From positions 105,386,099 through 105,450,098 of the forward strand of contig CP092863.1 of NCBI GenBank assembly GCA_030710605.1: a stretch of DNA of 64,000 bases, written 5' to 3'. The notes under the pieces are model-generated. The model saw only the letters and a list, made by a program, of their open reading frames with translations, ran no database searches and had not been told where the DNA came from. Source of the DNA: Cordylochernes scorpioides (taxonomy: Eukaryota > Arthropoda > Arachnida > Pseudoscorpiones > Chernetidae). This document shows, piece after piece, positions 21,516 to 32,362 of this stretch. Position 1 is the first letter of the stretch. Every line of letters starts with the position of its first letter. The position numbers and the translations under genes were made by a program.

Positions 21516-21835
21516 GTTATAGCGAGAGTCGACAGGATAACCACAACGAAGAAGGTAAGAAGCCTGTCCAGATAGAAACGAGAAAGAGCAAAGATGGAGG
21601 AACAAACCCGCCGCCAGTCCAACGAAACGACCAATCAATCTTCCCCCCAACGACACAGCCGAAGATCCCGCAAAATAAGCCGGTGAGAAGTTCTCCACCT
21701 TCGGCCTTACAACGCAACCACTTTCCAGGCAACATGCCACCGCCGCCAAACAGAAGTTACAAGCTTTTACAAGCTCTACTTGGAGCGTCTTCCGCGTCAT
21801 CAGGACAACAACTAAAGATCAAATCTCCTGACTGA
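21497..21835 (+). CDS. Hypothetical leader frame, possible gag relic
   Basis: A 112-codon frame begins in the last bases of the 5' LTR and runs into the leader. Its product is rich in Pro, Ser, Gln and Lys (TNPPPVQRNDQSIFPPTTQ, NMPPPPNRSYKLLQALLGAS) and has no zinc knuckle. An overlapping frame from 21593 encodes an Arg/Ser-rich 31-mer. Position after the PBS suggests a decayed gag start, but no family is recognised and it may be chance. Confidence 0.25.
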   Translation: MTLGYHSYSESRQDNHNEEGKKPVQIETRKSKDGGTNPPPVQRNDQSIFPPTTQPKIPQNKPVRSSPPSALQRNHFPGNMPPPPNRSYKLLQALLGASSASSGQQLKIKSPD

Positions 21836-21839
21836 ACAA

Positions 21840-24800
21840 TCCTCAAAACTGTGAGTTTTTAAAAAATATAATTAACTCTATCTTCATGCTCACAACTTGA
21901 TTCTCCGTAAATTTAATGTTTATTTTCACTGTAAACATTTTAAATCAATTTATACCATTTTTATATCATTTCAATTCAAATTTTAAATCTTTTACATCCT
22001 CAATTATCAATTTTTACTTTATTTCAAGCAAATTATAAATTTTAATTCATTACTTTCAATTTTACATTTTTAAAAAATGATTATTTTTTTTAATTACTCG
22101 AATCATAAGTCTGAACAAATTTGTGTGTTTTTCTTAATACCTTATTTTTATACCAAAACACCAATTTCTCAATCATATACTCAAAACTTTGCAAAAATCA
22201 TTGTTATGTTCACTATTTTATATAAACGACCCCTTCAAATTATAAGTCACTATCACGCCATTGCCCCTTTTACAAAGATAATTTTCGCACTACCATAATC
22301 AACGATTTAAAAAATATATATAAATTTTAATAAACATAGGTGGAACGCATTTTTTTTTTTAATATCAAAAATCAAAAGATACAATATCTTCAAAATCACA
22401 ACTAGAAGAGTAACTGTCCTTCCCCAAAACAAGTTTAAAATCCAACACAGTTTCACTCCCTTGTCCTTTCCTTCCACATGCATAATTATTAATCATCCAC
22501 ACACCTCTTTCAACAAACTTCAACACACTCCCCCATCACTTTTTCCAATTGGCCACCATCTATTAGCGCGCGACTTAGGAACAAATCAATCACGAGCCAC
22601 ACACGCTCCATATCGTCGCCACTAAACGTGCCACATCCACTAACAGCCAAATTATCTCGATGTGTTTTGTACAACCACCCATGACTAGTAAATTTGTTGT
22701 TCATGGTGAAACAAGTAAGATGCTGTACCAAAATCAAAGACTTCACGTGACACCTTTCTATTCAATTCACTCACTCGTGTCACACAGCGCATCACAACAA
22801 TTTTTCTCACTTAACAGGCCACAAAGACGCCTTCATGCCTGTGACACAACTCATCCCAAAGCGTGTCCACGTCGAAAGTCGCACTTTTACTCACATCTAA
22901 ACCTGACATCATTGAATAACATTTGTACTAAGTCCACAACAACGTCGAAACACAACACTTACGAACACCGAGAAAACTACCTCTTTCAAATACGCTATAA
23001 AACTACCAACAAGCTTTCACCACTCTCAAAGGGAGTTTAACCAGTAAACCAGTACCCTAACGTACATTCAAACCCTCAAAACTGTACTACAACAAGGATT
23101 TCCAAAACGTCTGTTATCTGACAGAGCGCCCGCTTTTACCTCAGAAAAATTCCGCAAATTTCTAATAACACACCCCATTCTGTCACAAGTTTTCCACCCA
23201 CCTATTTAATGTTCAATGTTATCCCCCCAGATCTAATAACTCATCTTAATCCATACCCAGAAATAACTAGAACTAGAGAGATAGCACGCTCTCTTACCCA
23301 AAATAAGCATAAAAAAGATTTTAAAAAACATTTGACTCCAGATATCTTTGAGACGCAGCTATTCCGAATTATACCGCCTCAAACTTCCCAGCCATTCCTA
23401 CATTTATAAATCCAGATTTATTTAACATCGATCGTTTTAAAACAAACCTCAAGTAGTGACCAGAAAATTTCCCGTTAAATTCACAAACCTATTCTATCTA
23501 CATACACTACAACAACCCATTTGGATCTGTATTACTTACTTACTTACTCTCTTTCACACAATATAATCTTTGAACCCACCAGATCCAAACTAGAGGAGAA
23601 AGAATTTAACGCTGTAGACAACCCTATCTTTCCCCCTTCAAAGATATACAACGGCCTCCCTCCCCGCTCACAAAGCTGTCATCTAGACATCGGAATGACC
23701 GCCATGTGTAACATGTGTTTCACCTCAGCCATTTATATTTCCTCGATAATTTCACAAATTCCCAGACAGAGTCATAAAAATACCGGATTGATAGACTAAA
23801 CAACTCGAGACCATGCCGCGTCACCTAAATCCATTGGCACTCTCTCCCTATCTCGTCCTCCAGTAAATTAAGGCCGTGTCCTATACATTATTTTATTCCA
23901 CACATTTTACTACAGTCGATATCTTAACCTAACTTTTTAAAACATTTAGATATTTGAATTTGAACAAGACCTACCTTAAATTGAGCATTTTGATATTTTA
24001 ATCCTGTGTAAATCTCTATTTTTTCTACATATCAAACATTTTACATGTTAAATTGATAACAAAAATTATATTCTATTTGTATAAATTTTTTTTTTACCTT
24101 TCAATTATATAATCACATATTTTTAATCCAACATTATTTAAAAAAAAAAACAATTTGACTTTTATCTTTCATAATATTTTAGTATTACAAAAGATTTAAC
24201 TTGTTGTCAAAAATCACTTTAATTCTTCATTATTATTACTTTTATATATAGATTGTTTGATTTTGTTCACTTAAACTTTATTCAACCACAATGATATTTC
24301 TATATTTTTATTCATTTTATAATTGTTTTTATACCTTTATAATAGGACAAATAATATCATCAACTATCGGGCATACAGCAATCTATTTCTCTAACCACTT
24401 CAGTGTACTTTTCACTACTATATTCTCACACAAGTCATTGCTTCACATCAACGTAGAAAGACGACAGTACTGCTTGACAATTTTTTGATTTCGTAATTTC
24501 AACAAACTCCTTGAACACAGTTCCCCAGATTTAAAATTCCCAACTTCTGGCTTTAACACGCTTCAAAAGTTTACTTCAATCATCCGCAGAGCACAAATCA
24601 CCAACGCAAAAACAAAGCGTTCACAACTCACAATTTTTTCAGCTCTAGCGGACCACAATCAACCTTTAATTTTAAGTCAAGTCAGATCACCTACTGTCGA
24701 TACAACAATTCTACTTATAGCATGGTTCTCCATTTCACCCCTTTCAATCATATAAATGAACAACTTTTTCTTCAACAACTTTTCAACCCAATAACCCTAC

Positions 24801-25251
24801 AATTGTGACAAAGCACTGTAACCTTATGCAGGATCACAGGTGAAACATTGCCTAGGAAGACACGCAAGTCTATATCCTCGCTTTGCACCTGGGCCTAAGT
24901 ATTTGGTTACCTGTGTAATACCTACAATTGCTTATTCTTTAACCCCTAACCCTTTCCAACTCCCGCCAACAATCTCCTAGAACATCATTTTATTTTTATC
25001 ATCCTTATTTTTTTTATAAACCAAAGGCTTTATCTAAATGTCTCTTTTATAATGAATATCATAACTTTTGAATTAAATATAAGTTATATTTTTTATAATT
25101 TTCAGATATATCCAAACAAAACATCTTTTTATAGCCCTTTTTAGCCCTCACAGTTTAAATTAATTAAAATAAAATTTAATTACTTACCTGTGTTAGAGAG
25201 GCTTTTCCCGTTTAAACCCGGATAAACCCTTTCACTCACGGGGCTCATCTA
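21840..25251. other. Non-coding interior of the LARD-like element
   Basis: AT-rich sequence with short frames only (for example 22660-23040, 23521-23799), none with known motifs. The plus strand is pyrimidine- and A-rich with few long G runs over several kilobases. Just before the 3' LTR, CTCACGGGGCTCATCTA is a weak candidate polypurine-tract position. Confidence 0.5.
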
Positions 25252-25951
25252 TGGTAATTTAAACCAACAACCCTATATTGTATAATACTTATAACAAGAT
25301 TGTCATGTTGTATATAGAACCACATCTATAAATAATTATACGCATGATTGACATGTGTCATTGCATCACCATATGTAATGTACTTTGTACAAACAGGATA
25401 AATAAATAAAACTATGTAATAGATTAAGAGCTGAGTTAAAGCAAGATTGAGAAGTTCAAAAACGTCTAAGAAAGAGGTCGAGATAGAAACCCTAAAGAGG
25501 AATTTAGCGAGTCGTTGCCATCAAGGTCAAAGGGTGCAGAATGCCGCAGACGTGCAAAGCCCACTCTCCCCCCCCCCCCCCCCTCCTCGAGAATGGTATA
25601 TAAAAAACTAGGTTTTTAGCCGAATGCAGACAGTCACTTCACCGTCGGCGTGAGCCCTTGTTGGTTACAGCCAGGTCCACCTCATCGACCATGTAAAACA
25701 GTAAGAACTTTTCTAACTCCATCTTGCTCTTAGCTCGACTCCTATCTGTTCATGGAACTTTCCTTCTACAACTGTGTCTCTTCGTTTTTTGTGTGTGGAC
25801 ATTCCCAAGCTTTCCACTCTGCCTCGACCACGACTGCCTGTACTCTGTGAAAACTGTTAAAGGTCTTCCAAAGTGCAGAGAGGTACTGGAAAACTCTCCA
25901 CGCCCTGACTGTCCCTCTCGGTTACTACAGGCTTGACCCTCGGTTACCACA
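25252..25951 (+). repeat. 3' LTR of the 5.1-kb LARD-like element
   Basis: Partner of 20813-21515, ending CGGTTACCACA before TATATATAA. Confidence 0.8.
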
Positions 25952-25968
25952 TATATATAATATTTTAA

Positions 25969-26187
25969 AATTCTAAACTATTATAGACGCGTATGATTCT
26001 TTTTAAAAATAAGCAATTTCTACTATCCCTAGTGCAGTGGAAAAATTAATGGGAGGGCCTGGCTCATCAGTGGTGAACCCTCCCAGCGGTTTCGCCAGGC
26101 CCTCCCATTATTTTTTCCATTGCAGTAAGGATATTAAAATTGTTTATTTTTAAAAAGAATCTTACGCGTCTATAATAGTTTCGAATT
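25969..26187. repeat. Long palindrome, family A copy 2
   Basis: Arms 25969-26062 and 26096-26187 are inverted copies (GACGCGTATGATTCTTTTTA ... GGGAGGGCCTGGC). The centre carries the CTGGC-GAAAC/CTGATGA-GCCAG cassette on the minus strand (26059-26098). AACAGATGGCGCG follows on the right, the junction sequence seen at the other copies. Confidence 0.75.
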
Positions 26188-26199
26188 TTAATAACAGAT

Positions 26200-27057
26200 G
26201 GCGCGCCAATGCATCATAATATAATATTTATATATGAATAAAACAAAGCATCAAGGGCTGCGTTTCTTTATTATATAAATATGATTTTTTACGGACACAA
26301 TTTAAAAAATATAAACTCTCCTTTAAAAACAAATAAAGTGCCTAGAAACAACAATTGATAAATTTGTTGAAGTTCATTTTGAAATGATTGATATAACAAA
26401 TAGTTCGATCTTTATTCCTAAAGGTCTTCTCTCTAGATGATGTTAGTGAGAAAAGACGCGATGATATTAAAGATGAAGTGTTGCTGCATATAGTGTTACA
26501 TCAATGTTAATGCGCCTTACATTTATTCAAAATATTCTATGTTATTTAATATTTATTTAAAACAGAATATTTAGATTATCATCATTCCTTTTTATAGTTT
26601 AACTCCTTTTGTAATATTTATTGCACATATCTTGATTGGTTATTGGAGCGAGAGAGGACCTAGGCGAGAACTGCGGATCACGACCTACGAGGAAGACCAC
26701 GAGTAAATAAACACAATGACGTTGAAAGGTAATTTATTTTTATTTACTACTATTTATTTACTTTTACATTTATTTATTTGCTTTGAATATGGAAACCCGC
26801 TCGGTGTATAACACCAAGAAGGAAGAAACCAAGGTCGACGACCCTGAAAAGCTGAAAACTTGGTGCAACAATGGGGAAAGTCCTCTCTAAAAGAATTAAA
26901 CTCAAGATTATTGGATTTAAAACAAATTGGTCAAGCTACCTAAGAAACAATTAATATTTTTAAAGAATCGGGGCCAATGAGGCATTTTCAGATCATAAAA
27001 AGTACCCAATGCGGAAATCTAACCCGGTTCGTAGCGGTCGAAACTGTTTAGACCATC
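26200..27057 (+). other. Unassigned sequence with a short gag-like frame
   Basis: 26640-26710 is less AT-rich (GAGAGAGGACCTAGGCGAG). From the ATG at about 26790 a frame of 33 codons reads METRSVYNTKKEETK and then DDPEKLKTWC before a stop. This could be the start of a decayed element gag, but there is too little to identify it. Confidence 0.25.
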
Positions 27058-27189
27058 TGTTGAAAAGAAAAAAAAAAGTGGTTCACCAGCTTTGTTCGCG
27101 CAAGTCGTGGAAATGTAAAATAGACCAAATTGATATAAAATATAACTTTTATTTTGCCTATCTGCAAAATCTTGTTCTTAACAGGTTTT

Positions 27190-27985
27190 ATTTACATATA
27201 TACATTCAACTTTAACTTCTCTAGCTTTAACTTTGACTTCTCTAAATTTATCTTCTTTATCTTTAACTTCCCTGAGTTCTTTAACTTTATCTTTAACTTC
27301 TTCGAGTTCTTTAACTTTATCTTTAACTTCTCTGAGTTCTTTAACTATATCTTTAACATCTTTGAGTTCTTTAACTTTATCTTTAATTTCTCTGAGTTCT
27401 TTAACTTTATCTTTAACTTCTCTGAGTTCTTTAACTTATCTTTAACTTCTCTGAGTTCTTTAACTTTAACTTCTCTGAGTTCTTTAACTTCCCTGAGTTC
27501 TTTAACTTCATCTTAAACTTCCCTGAGTTCTCTAACTTCATCTTTAACTTCCCTGAGTTCTTTAACTCATCTTTAACTTCTTTGAGTTCATTAAATTTAT
27601 CTTTAACTTCTTTGAATTCTTTAACTTTATCTTTAACTTCTTTGAGTTCATTAAATTTATCTTTAACTTCTTTGAGTTCTTTAACTTTATCTTTAACTTC
27701 TTTGAGTTCTTTAACTTTAACTTTATCTTCTTTGAGTTCTTTAAATTTATCTTTAACCTCTTTAAATTCTCTGAGTTCTTTAACTTTATCTTTAACTTCT
27801 CTGAGTTCCTTAAATTTAACTTTGACCTCTTTAACTTCTCTGAGTTCTCTAAATTTATCTTTAACCTCTTTAACTTCTCTGAATTCTTTAACTTTATCTT
27901 TAACTTCTCTGAGTTCTTTAACTTTATCTTTAACTTCTTTGAGTTCTTTAACTCTATTTTTTTTACTTTAACTCTTCTTTAACTT
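27190..27985 (+). repeat. Minisatellite inside the LTR, about 30-36-bp unit
   Basis: Tandem CTTCTCTGAGTTCTTTAACT and TTATCTTTAA blocks with variable spacers (CTTTGAGTTCATTAAATTTAT and similar). The plus-strand frames it creates (Ser/Leu/Thr-rich or Phe/Asn-rich) are repeat artefacts. The same array occurs at 31800-32260 in the partner LTR, so it belongs to the LTR. Confidence 0.9.
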
Positions 27986-28122
27986 TAACTTCTTCTATTC
28001 TTACTTTGATCCACCTTCCGCCAACTACCCCATTCCGATCTAATACCTTCTCCTCACCTCTACTATGCCCTGTCCTCTCTTCACCCCCCGACCTCTTTCT
28101 CGCGGCGACTTTTATAGTCGTA

Positions 28123-29020
28123 CTAGCCGAATGACCCGGGCAACGCCCGGGTTTTACCCGATTAAATGTTTTTATTCAAATACTATTCGTTACAATTATA
28201 AATTGCCACCTTGGATGTCACTTTTGTGAAACGTCCCGCTCCAAACTTTGTGTGTTTCCAAAATATAAAAATGTAAATTTCCACAACGATATTTGAAATT
28301 ATATTATTTTGATTTTCAAATACTATTCGTTACAATTATAAATTGGCGCCGTGGATGTCACTCTTGTGAAACGTCCCGCTCCAAACTTTGTGTCTGAGAA
28401 GCGATATTTTTTATAGAAAGATGATCTGGTTTTTGTTTTCTACTCGAATGAATGTTTTTCTGTTAGAGTTTTGTTCCTGCGTACAAAACAATGAACTGGT
28501 TTCACCCGTGGTCTCTGCTTTTTGGAATTTTTCTCGATATAATTTTGTATCTGTTAATCAAACATGATACAGCAATATCGTCTATCTGATAATCAAATAT
28601 AATACAGCAATATTGTCATCATCATTTTCTGACTAAAAAATACCAACTATTTTTGCCCAGAACCTGTCAATTTTATTTTTTATTGGCTAAAAATCCGATA
28701 AATATATTTTCCAGATTTTTCTCTATGTCCTGTCAAAACACGTTTTACATGTACATTAGGTCAGCTGATATTACCTACCTCCCATCTTCACCGCTAGAGG
28801 CGCTGCTTGCGAGCGAAAAGGCAAATTTGCAACGCAATTTGCAAATAACCTGAAGAATATTCGGGATAGAGACCTGAAATTTTCACTATAAGTTTTTCCA
28901 GGTTCTACTTTATATACTGTTAAAATTTCAGTCAGATTAGTTACGTATTGTGGACGTGTATAGCCGACATAGATACCCACATACATACATACATATATAT
29001 ACTGACTTTTATATATATAG
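28123..29020 (-). mobile_element. Non-autonomous Helitron-like element
   Basis: On the minus strand it starts CTATATATATAAAAGTCAG and ends with a hairpin (ACCCGGGCGTTGCCCGGGT) followed by CATTCGGCTAG then T, Helitron-style. Interior text (CAAAGTTTGGAGCGGGACG, AACAGAAAAACATTCATTC) matches the copies at 49.35, 53.5 and 60.6 kb. The 3' terminal part is duplicated inside (28150-28260 and 28315-28420). Confidence 0.75.
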
Positions 29021-29187
29021 GGATAAAAGGTCACGTGGACGGACTCTGTGGATTTACTCTGTGGCGCATCCCGTGATGCACGCCATCTAGAGCCGTTTTC
29101 CTGAATCAAAATTTAAAATTATACATTTCCAACATACTCCCACCTTTTTGTATGGGAATACAAAAACAAAAAAGCAAAAATACTATT

Positions 29188-29500
29188 TTATACAATAGTG
29201 TTTTGCACCACCGTTTCTTTTTTCTCCTCTAAAACTTGTTCTTCATTTGGAGTCGGCTTTTGTTTTGGCCACTTGTCCTCAGATTCTCTCAACCACTGGG
29301 GTCCCTCCCACCATTTAGACAAAATGAATTGTGGTGCGTAGCAACCTCTCGAGGGCAGGTCAGCAGGGCTGTGTGCACCCGGTACAAATCTCCAATCAAC
29401 TATATTGGCAATAGACTCGAAAGGTGCAACTCTAGTCTTAGTGGCCACCAAGGAGACGTGAACGACTCCATCCTGTACACCTCTCAAAAAGGCAACTGTT
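29188..29500 (-). pseudogene. BEL/Pao pol remnant (RNase H region, internally deleted)
   Basis: VVHVSLVATKTRVAPFES, DWRFVPGAHSPADLPSRGC and LSKWWEGPQWLRESEDKWP are diagnostic BEL/Pao RNase H blocks. The middle of RNase H, with the KLEL and SDS motifs, is deleted between RVAPFES and the next block. RT, integrase and DUF5641 are missing. Confidence 0.8.
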
Positions 29501-29935
29501 ACATAAGCCCCCCTGTGCCCGAATCTCCAAAGACATGGAGTTTTATGACCTCTGCAGGATCTCGTATCCCTATTGTCTCTAATTCCCATAAGAATGTCAC
29601 TCTCTGTTGGGTTGAAAGTAAGGCGATAACCATTTGATAACTTGTCTCTGCTTTCACTTTGGAACTGTCTGGACAGGGTTCTTCTTTAGCTGCGTTCACT
29701 TTGAGACAGTCTGGACAGGGTTCTTCTTTATCTACTTTCATTTTGGAACTGTCTGGACAGGGTTCTTCTTTAGCTGCGTTCACTTTGGAACTGTCTGAAC
29801 AAGGTTCTTTATCTACTTTCACTTTGGAACTATTATGAGATCTGTTATCTGACCTCCAATTTAAATTTTCCTGACTATGTGAGGTTTCTCTGCACATCAT
29901 CTCAAAATGAGGTCCCTGGCAACGCTTGCATCTTA
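29499..29935 (-). pseudogene. BEL/Pao gag C-terminus with zinc knuckle and Cys-Pro-Asp repeats
   Basis: On the minus strand RCKRCQGPHFEMMC near 29890-29930 is a CCHC-like knuckle. It is followed by five repeats of about 48 bp encoding K.EEPCPDSSKV variants, then LWELETIGIRDP, which resembles the start of the BEL pol peptidase region, then LHVFGDS of RNase H. The repeats correspond to the DNA tandem array at 29650-29830. Confidence 0.65.
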
Positions 29936-29939
29936 CAAA

Positions 29940-30866
29940 AGATCGAATGATTGGACTTTCACCAATTTAGAGAATCCACAAAGGATAGAATAATTGGACT
30001 TTCACCAATTTAGAGAATCCACAAGGGTTAGAATGATTGGACTTTCACCAATTTAGAGAATCCACGAAGGATAGAATGATTGGACTTTCACCAATTTAGA
30101 GAATCCACAAAGAATGGAATGATTGGACTTTCACCAATTTAGAGAATCCACAAAGGATAGAATGATTGGACTTTCACCAATTTAAATAATCCAGAAAGGA
30201 TAAAATAATTGGACTTTCACAAATTTAGAGAATCTTCAAAGGATAGAATGATTGGACTTTCACCAATTTAGAGAATCCACAAAAGATAGAATAATTGGAC
30301 TTTCACCAATTTAGAGAATCCACAAAGGATAGAATAATTGGACTTTCACCAATTTAGAGAATCCACAAAGGATAGAATGATTGGAATTTCACCAATTTCG
30401 AGAATCGACAAAGGATAGAATAATTGGACTTTCACCAATTTAGAGAATCCACAAAGGATAGAATGATTGGACTTTCACCAATTTCGAGAATCCACAAAGG
30501 ATAGAATGATTGGACTTTCACCAATTTAGAGAATCCACAAAGGATAGAATAATTGGACTTTCACCAATTTAGAGAATCCACAAAGGATAGAATAATTGGA
30601 CTTTCACCAATTTAGAGAATCCACAAAAGATAGAATGATTGGACTTTCACCAATTTAGAGAATACACAAAGGATAGAATAATTGGACTTTCACCAATTTA
30701 TAGAATCCACAAAGGATAGAATAATTGGACTTTCACCAATTTAGAGAATCCACAAAGGATAGAATATTGGACTTTCACCAATTTAGAGAATCCACAAAGG
30801 ATAGAATGATTGGACTTTCACCAATTTCGAGAATCCACTAAGGATGGAATGATTGGACTTTCACCT
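29940..30866. repeat. 43-bp minisatellite inside BEL/Pao gag
   Basis: About 21-22 copies of a 43-bp unit (GAATGATTGGACTTTCACCA, ATTTAGAGAATCCACAAAGG, ATA), with point variants (TAGAGAA/TCGAGAA, AATGA/AATAA). It separates the gag start from the gag zinc knuckle. On the minus strand the gag frame reads into the first unit and stops. Confidence 0.95.
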
Positions 30867-31161
30867 TCTGGGCGACAATTCCCACTTGTAGGCCATAATT
30901 CTCACATTGCTCCATCTCATCATTGATTTGAGCTTCTGTGGACCTCGGATCATCCAATAATATTTCTTTTATTCTATTATCAATCGACGTCAGTCTATCA
31001 TTAAGAATGCTCAATCCTTCAAATTTGGCCCTTATCAAAACTATATCCACTTCTTCCAGATCTAGACCTGACTTTATTTCGCTTGAGGCACGAGTGATAA
31101 TACTCCTCAAGGGAGCACTTTCTCTTTTAAGCTTTTCCATCTCCACAAATTGCACGAACAC
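30838..31161 (-). pseudogene. BEL/Pao gag N-terminal fragment
   Basis: The 107-residue frame starts MFVQFVEMEKLKRESAPLRS; the ATG before EKLKRE (about 31140) is the more likely start because it follows the leader. The sequence is charged and helical (ASSEIKSGLDLEEVD, LNDRLTSIDNRIKEILLDD), as BEL/Pao gag N-termini usually are. It ends in the minisatellite. Confidence 0.6.
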
Positions 31162-31172
31162 CTTAAGGTGAG

Positions 31173-31194
31173 ATCACGTCCGGCTCACCAGTAA
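31173..31194 (-). promoter_or_regulatory. Primer-binding-site-like sequence of the minus-strand BEL/Pao
   Basis: Minus strand TTAC then TGGTGAGCCGGACGTG follows the LTR terminus CAACA. A TGG-initiated PBS a few bases after the LTR is usual. The primer tRNA was not identified. Confidence 0.6.
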
Positions 31195-32362
31195 TGTTGA
31201 AAAAGAAAAAAAATGAAGTGGTTCACCAGCCGTGTTCGCGCAAGTCGCGGAAATGTAAAATAGACCAAATTGATATAAAATATAACTTTTATTTTTAAAA
31301 TAAAAGGATTTAAAAGCGCGAATGTTTCTTTTATACGAATGTTTCTTTTAAATCCTTTTATTTTATATGTATAGATGGCGCGTTATTGCTTTGTGTTAAT
31401 TTATTCCTAATGGCCTTCTCTTTATAGTTTGCTGAAGAGCATTGCTCGAAGCAAATATTTGAATGTAATTCTATTGTCCTATAAGCTTATGTCCATAGTT
31501 TACTTGAAAACCATTTCTAAGATTCCATCCTTCAGTGTAGCATATAAAAGCAGAATGATCCAATACAGTTTCAGAGCTCTGAGAAGCGGTCTGGTGGATT
31601 AAATTGGCGAAACCGCTGGGAGGGTTCACCACTGATGAGCCAAGCCCTCCGAATATATTTTTTCATCGCAGTAAGGACAGTAGAAGTTCGTTTTATGTAT
31701 AAAAGAAACATTCGCGCTTTTAAATCCTTTTATTTTATATGTATAGATGGCGCGTTATTGCTTTGTGTTAACTTTTATTTTGCCTCTCTGCAAAATCTTG
31801 ATTTTAACAGGTAACTTTAACTTCTCAAATTTTATCTTCTCTAGCTTTAACTTTGACTTCTCTAAATTTATCTTCTTTATCTTTAACTTCTCTAAGTTCT
31901 TTAACTCTATCTTTAACCTCTTTGAGTTCTTTAACTTTATATTTAACTTCTCTTGAGTTATTTAACTTCCCTGAGTTCTTTAACTTCATCTTTAACTTCC
32001 CTGAGTTCTCTAACTTCATCTTCAACTTCTTTGAGTTCTTTAACTTTATCTTTAACTTCTTTGAGTTCATTAAATTTATCTTTAACTTCTTTGAGTTCTT
32101 TAACTTTATCTTTAACTTCTTTGATTTCTTTAACTTTATCTTTAACTTCTTTGAGTTCTTTAAATTTATCTTTAACCTCTTTAACTTCTCTGAGTTCTTT
32201 AACTTTATCTTTAACTTCTCTGAGTTCTTTAACTCTATCTTTTTTTACTTTAACTCTTCTTTAACTTTACCTTCTTCTATTCTTACTTTGATCCACCTTC
32301 CGCCACACACCCCATTCCGATCTAATACCTTCTCCTCGCCTCTACGACTATGCCCTGTCCTC
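31195..32362 (-). repeat. 5' LTR of the minus-strand BEL/Pao, truncated by satellite
   Basis: Matches 27058-28080, including the minisatellite (31800-32260) and the CCACCTTCCGCCA ... TGCCCTGTCCTCT end. It then jumps at about 32362 into the 56-bp satellite, so the LTR's own start is lost. A hairpin element is inserted at 31298-31769. Confidence 0.75.
31298..31769 (+). mobile_element. Hairpin element, family A copy 3, with 13-bp target duplication
   Basis: TAACTTTTATTTT precedes the insertion (about 31284-31296) and follows it (about 31769-31781); the uninterrupted LTR at 27.15 kb has it once. Short arms (TTTAAAAGCGCGAATGTTTC and complement) enclose a centre with GCATATAAAAGC near 31530. The cassette at 31604-31642 is TTGGC-GAAAC ... 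CTGATGA-GCCAA, a paired change relative to CTGGC/GCCAG in the other copies. ATGTATAGATGGCGCG occurs at both sides. Confidence 0.75.

Larger units (their letters stand above)
20813..25951 (+). mobile_element. Large non-coding LTR element (LARD-like), 5.1 kb
   Basis: Direct repeats 20813-21515 and 25252-25951 (about 700 bp each, very similar) start TGGTAATTTAAACC and end GGTTACCACA. TATATA flanks both outer ends. AGTCGACAGGATA at 21527-21539 lies 11 bp after the 5' LTR. The 3.7-kb interior has no gag-pol homology, only AT-rich sequence and short frames. Structure without enzymes implies dependence on another element's proteins. Confidence 0.78.
27058..29134 (-). repeat. 3' LTR of the minus-strand BEL/Pao, with Helitron insertion
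   Basis: Right end CCAACA (29129-29134) follows the polypurine-tract complement TACTCCCACC. Left end is TGTTGAAAAG. Bases 28123-29020 are an inserted Helitron-like element. The left 140 bp match 31195-31297 closely (CGCGCAAGTCGTGG versus CGCGCAAGTCGCGG). Confidence 0.75.
27058..32362 (-). mobile_element. Decayed minus-strand BEL/Pao element
   Basis: On the minus strand: 5' LTR (32362 or beyond to 31195), PBS TGGTGAGCCGGACGTGA, gag start, a 43-bp minisatellite, gag zinc knuckle, fused pol remnant, polypurine tract GGTGGGAGTA, 3' LTR (29134-27058). LTR ends are TGTTGG...CAACA. The body is reduced to about 2 kb, mostly minisatellite. A Helitron sits in the 3' LTR and a family-A hairpin in the 5' LTR. 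Confidence 0.8.

Noticed and set aside
27154-27971. Ser/Leu/Thr- and Phe/Asn-rich frames resembling repetitive proteins
   Set aside because: Translated minisatellite inside an LTR, repeated in the partner LTR and lacking codon-level constraint.
29940-30866. Regular 43-bp repeats considered as a CRISPR array
   Set aside because: No distinct spacers: the whole unit repeats head to tail, inside a eukaryotic retrotransposon.
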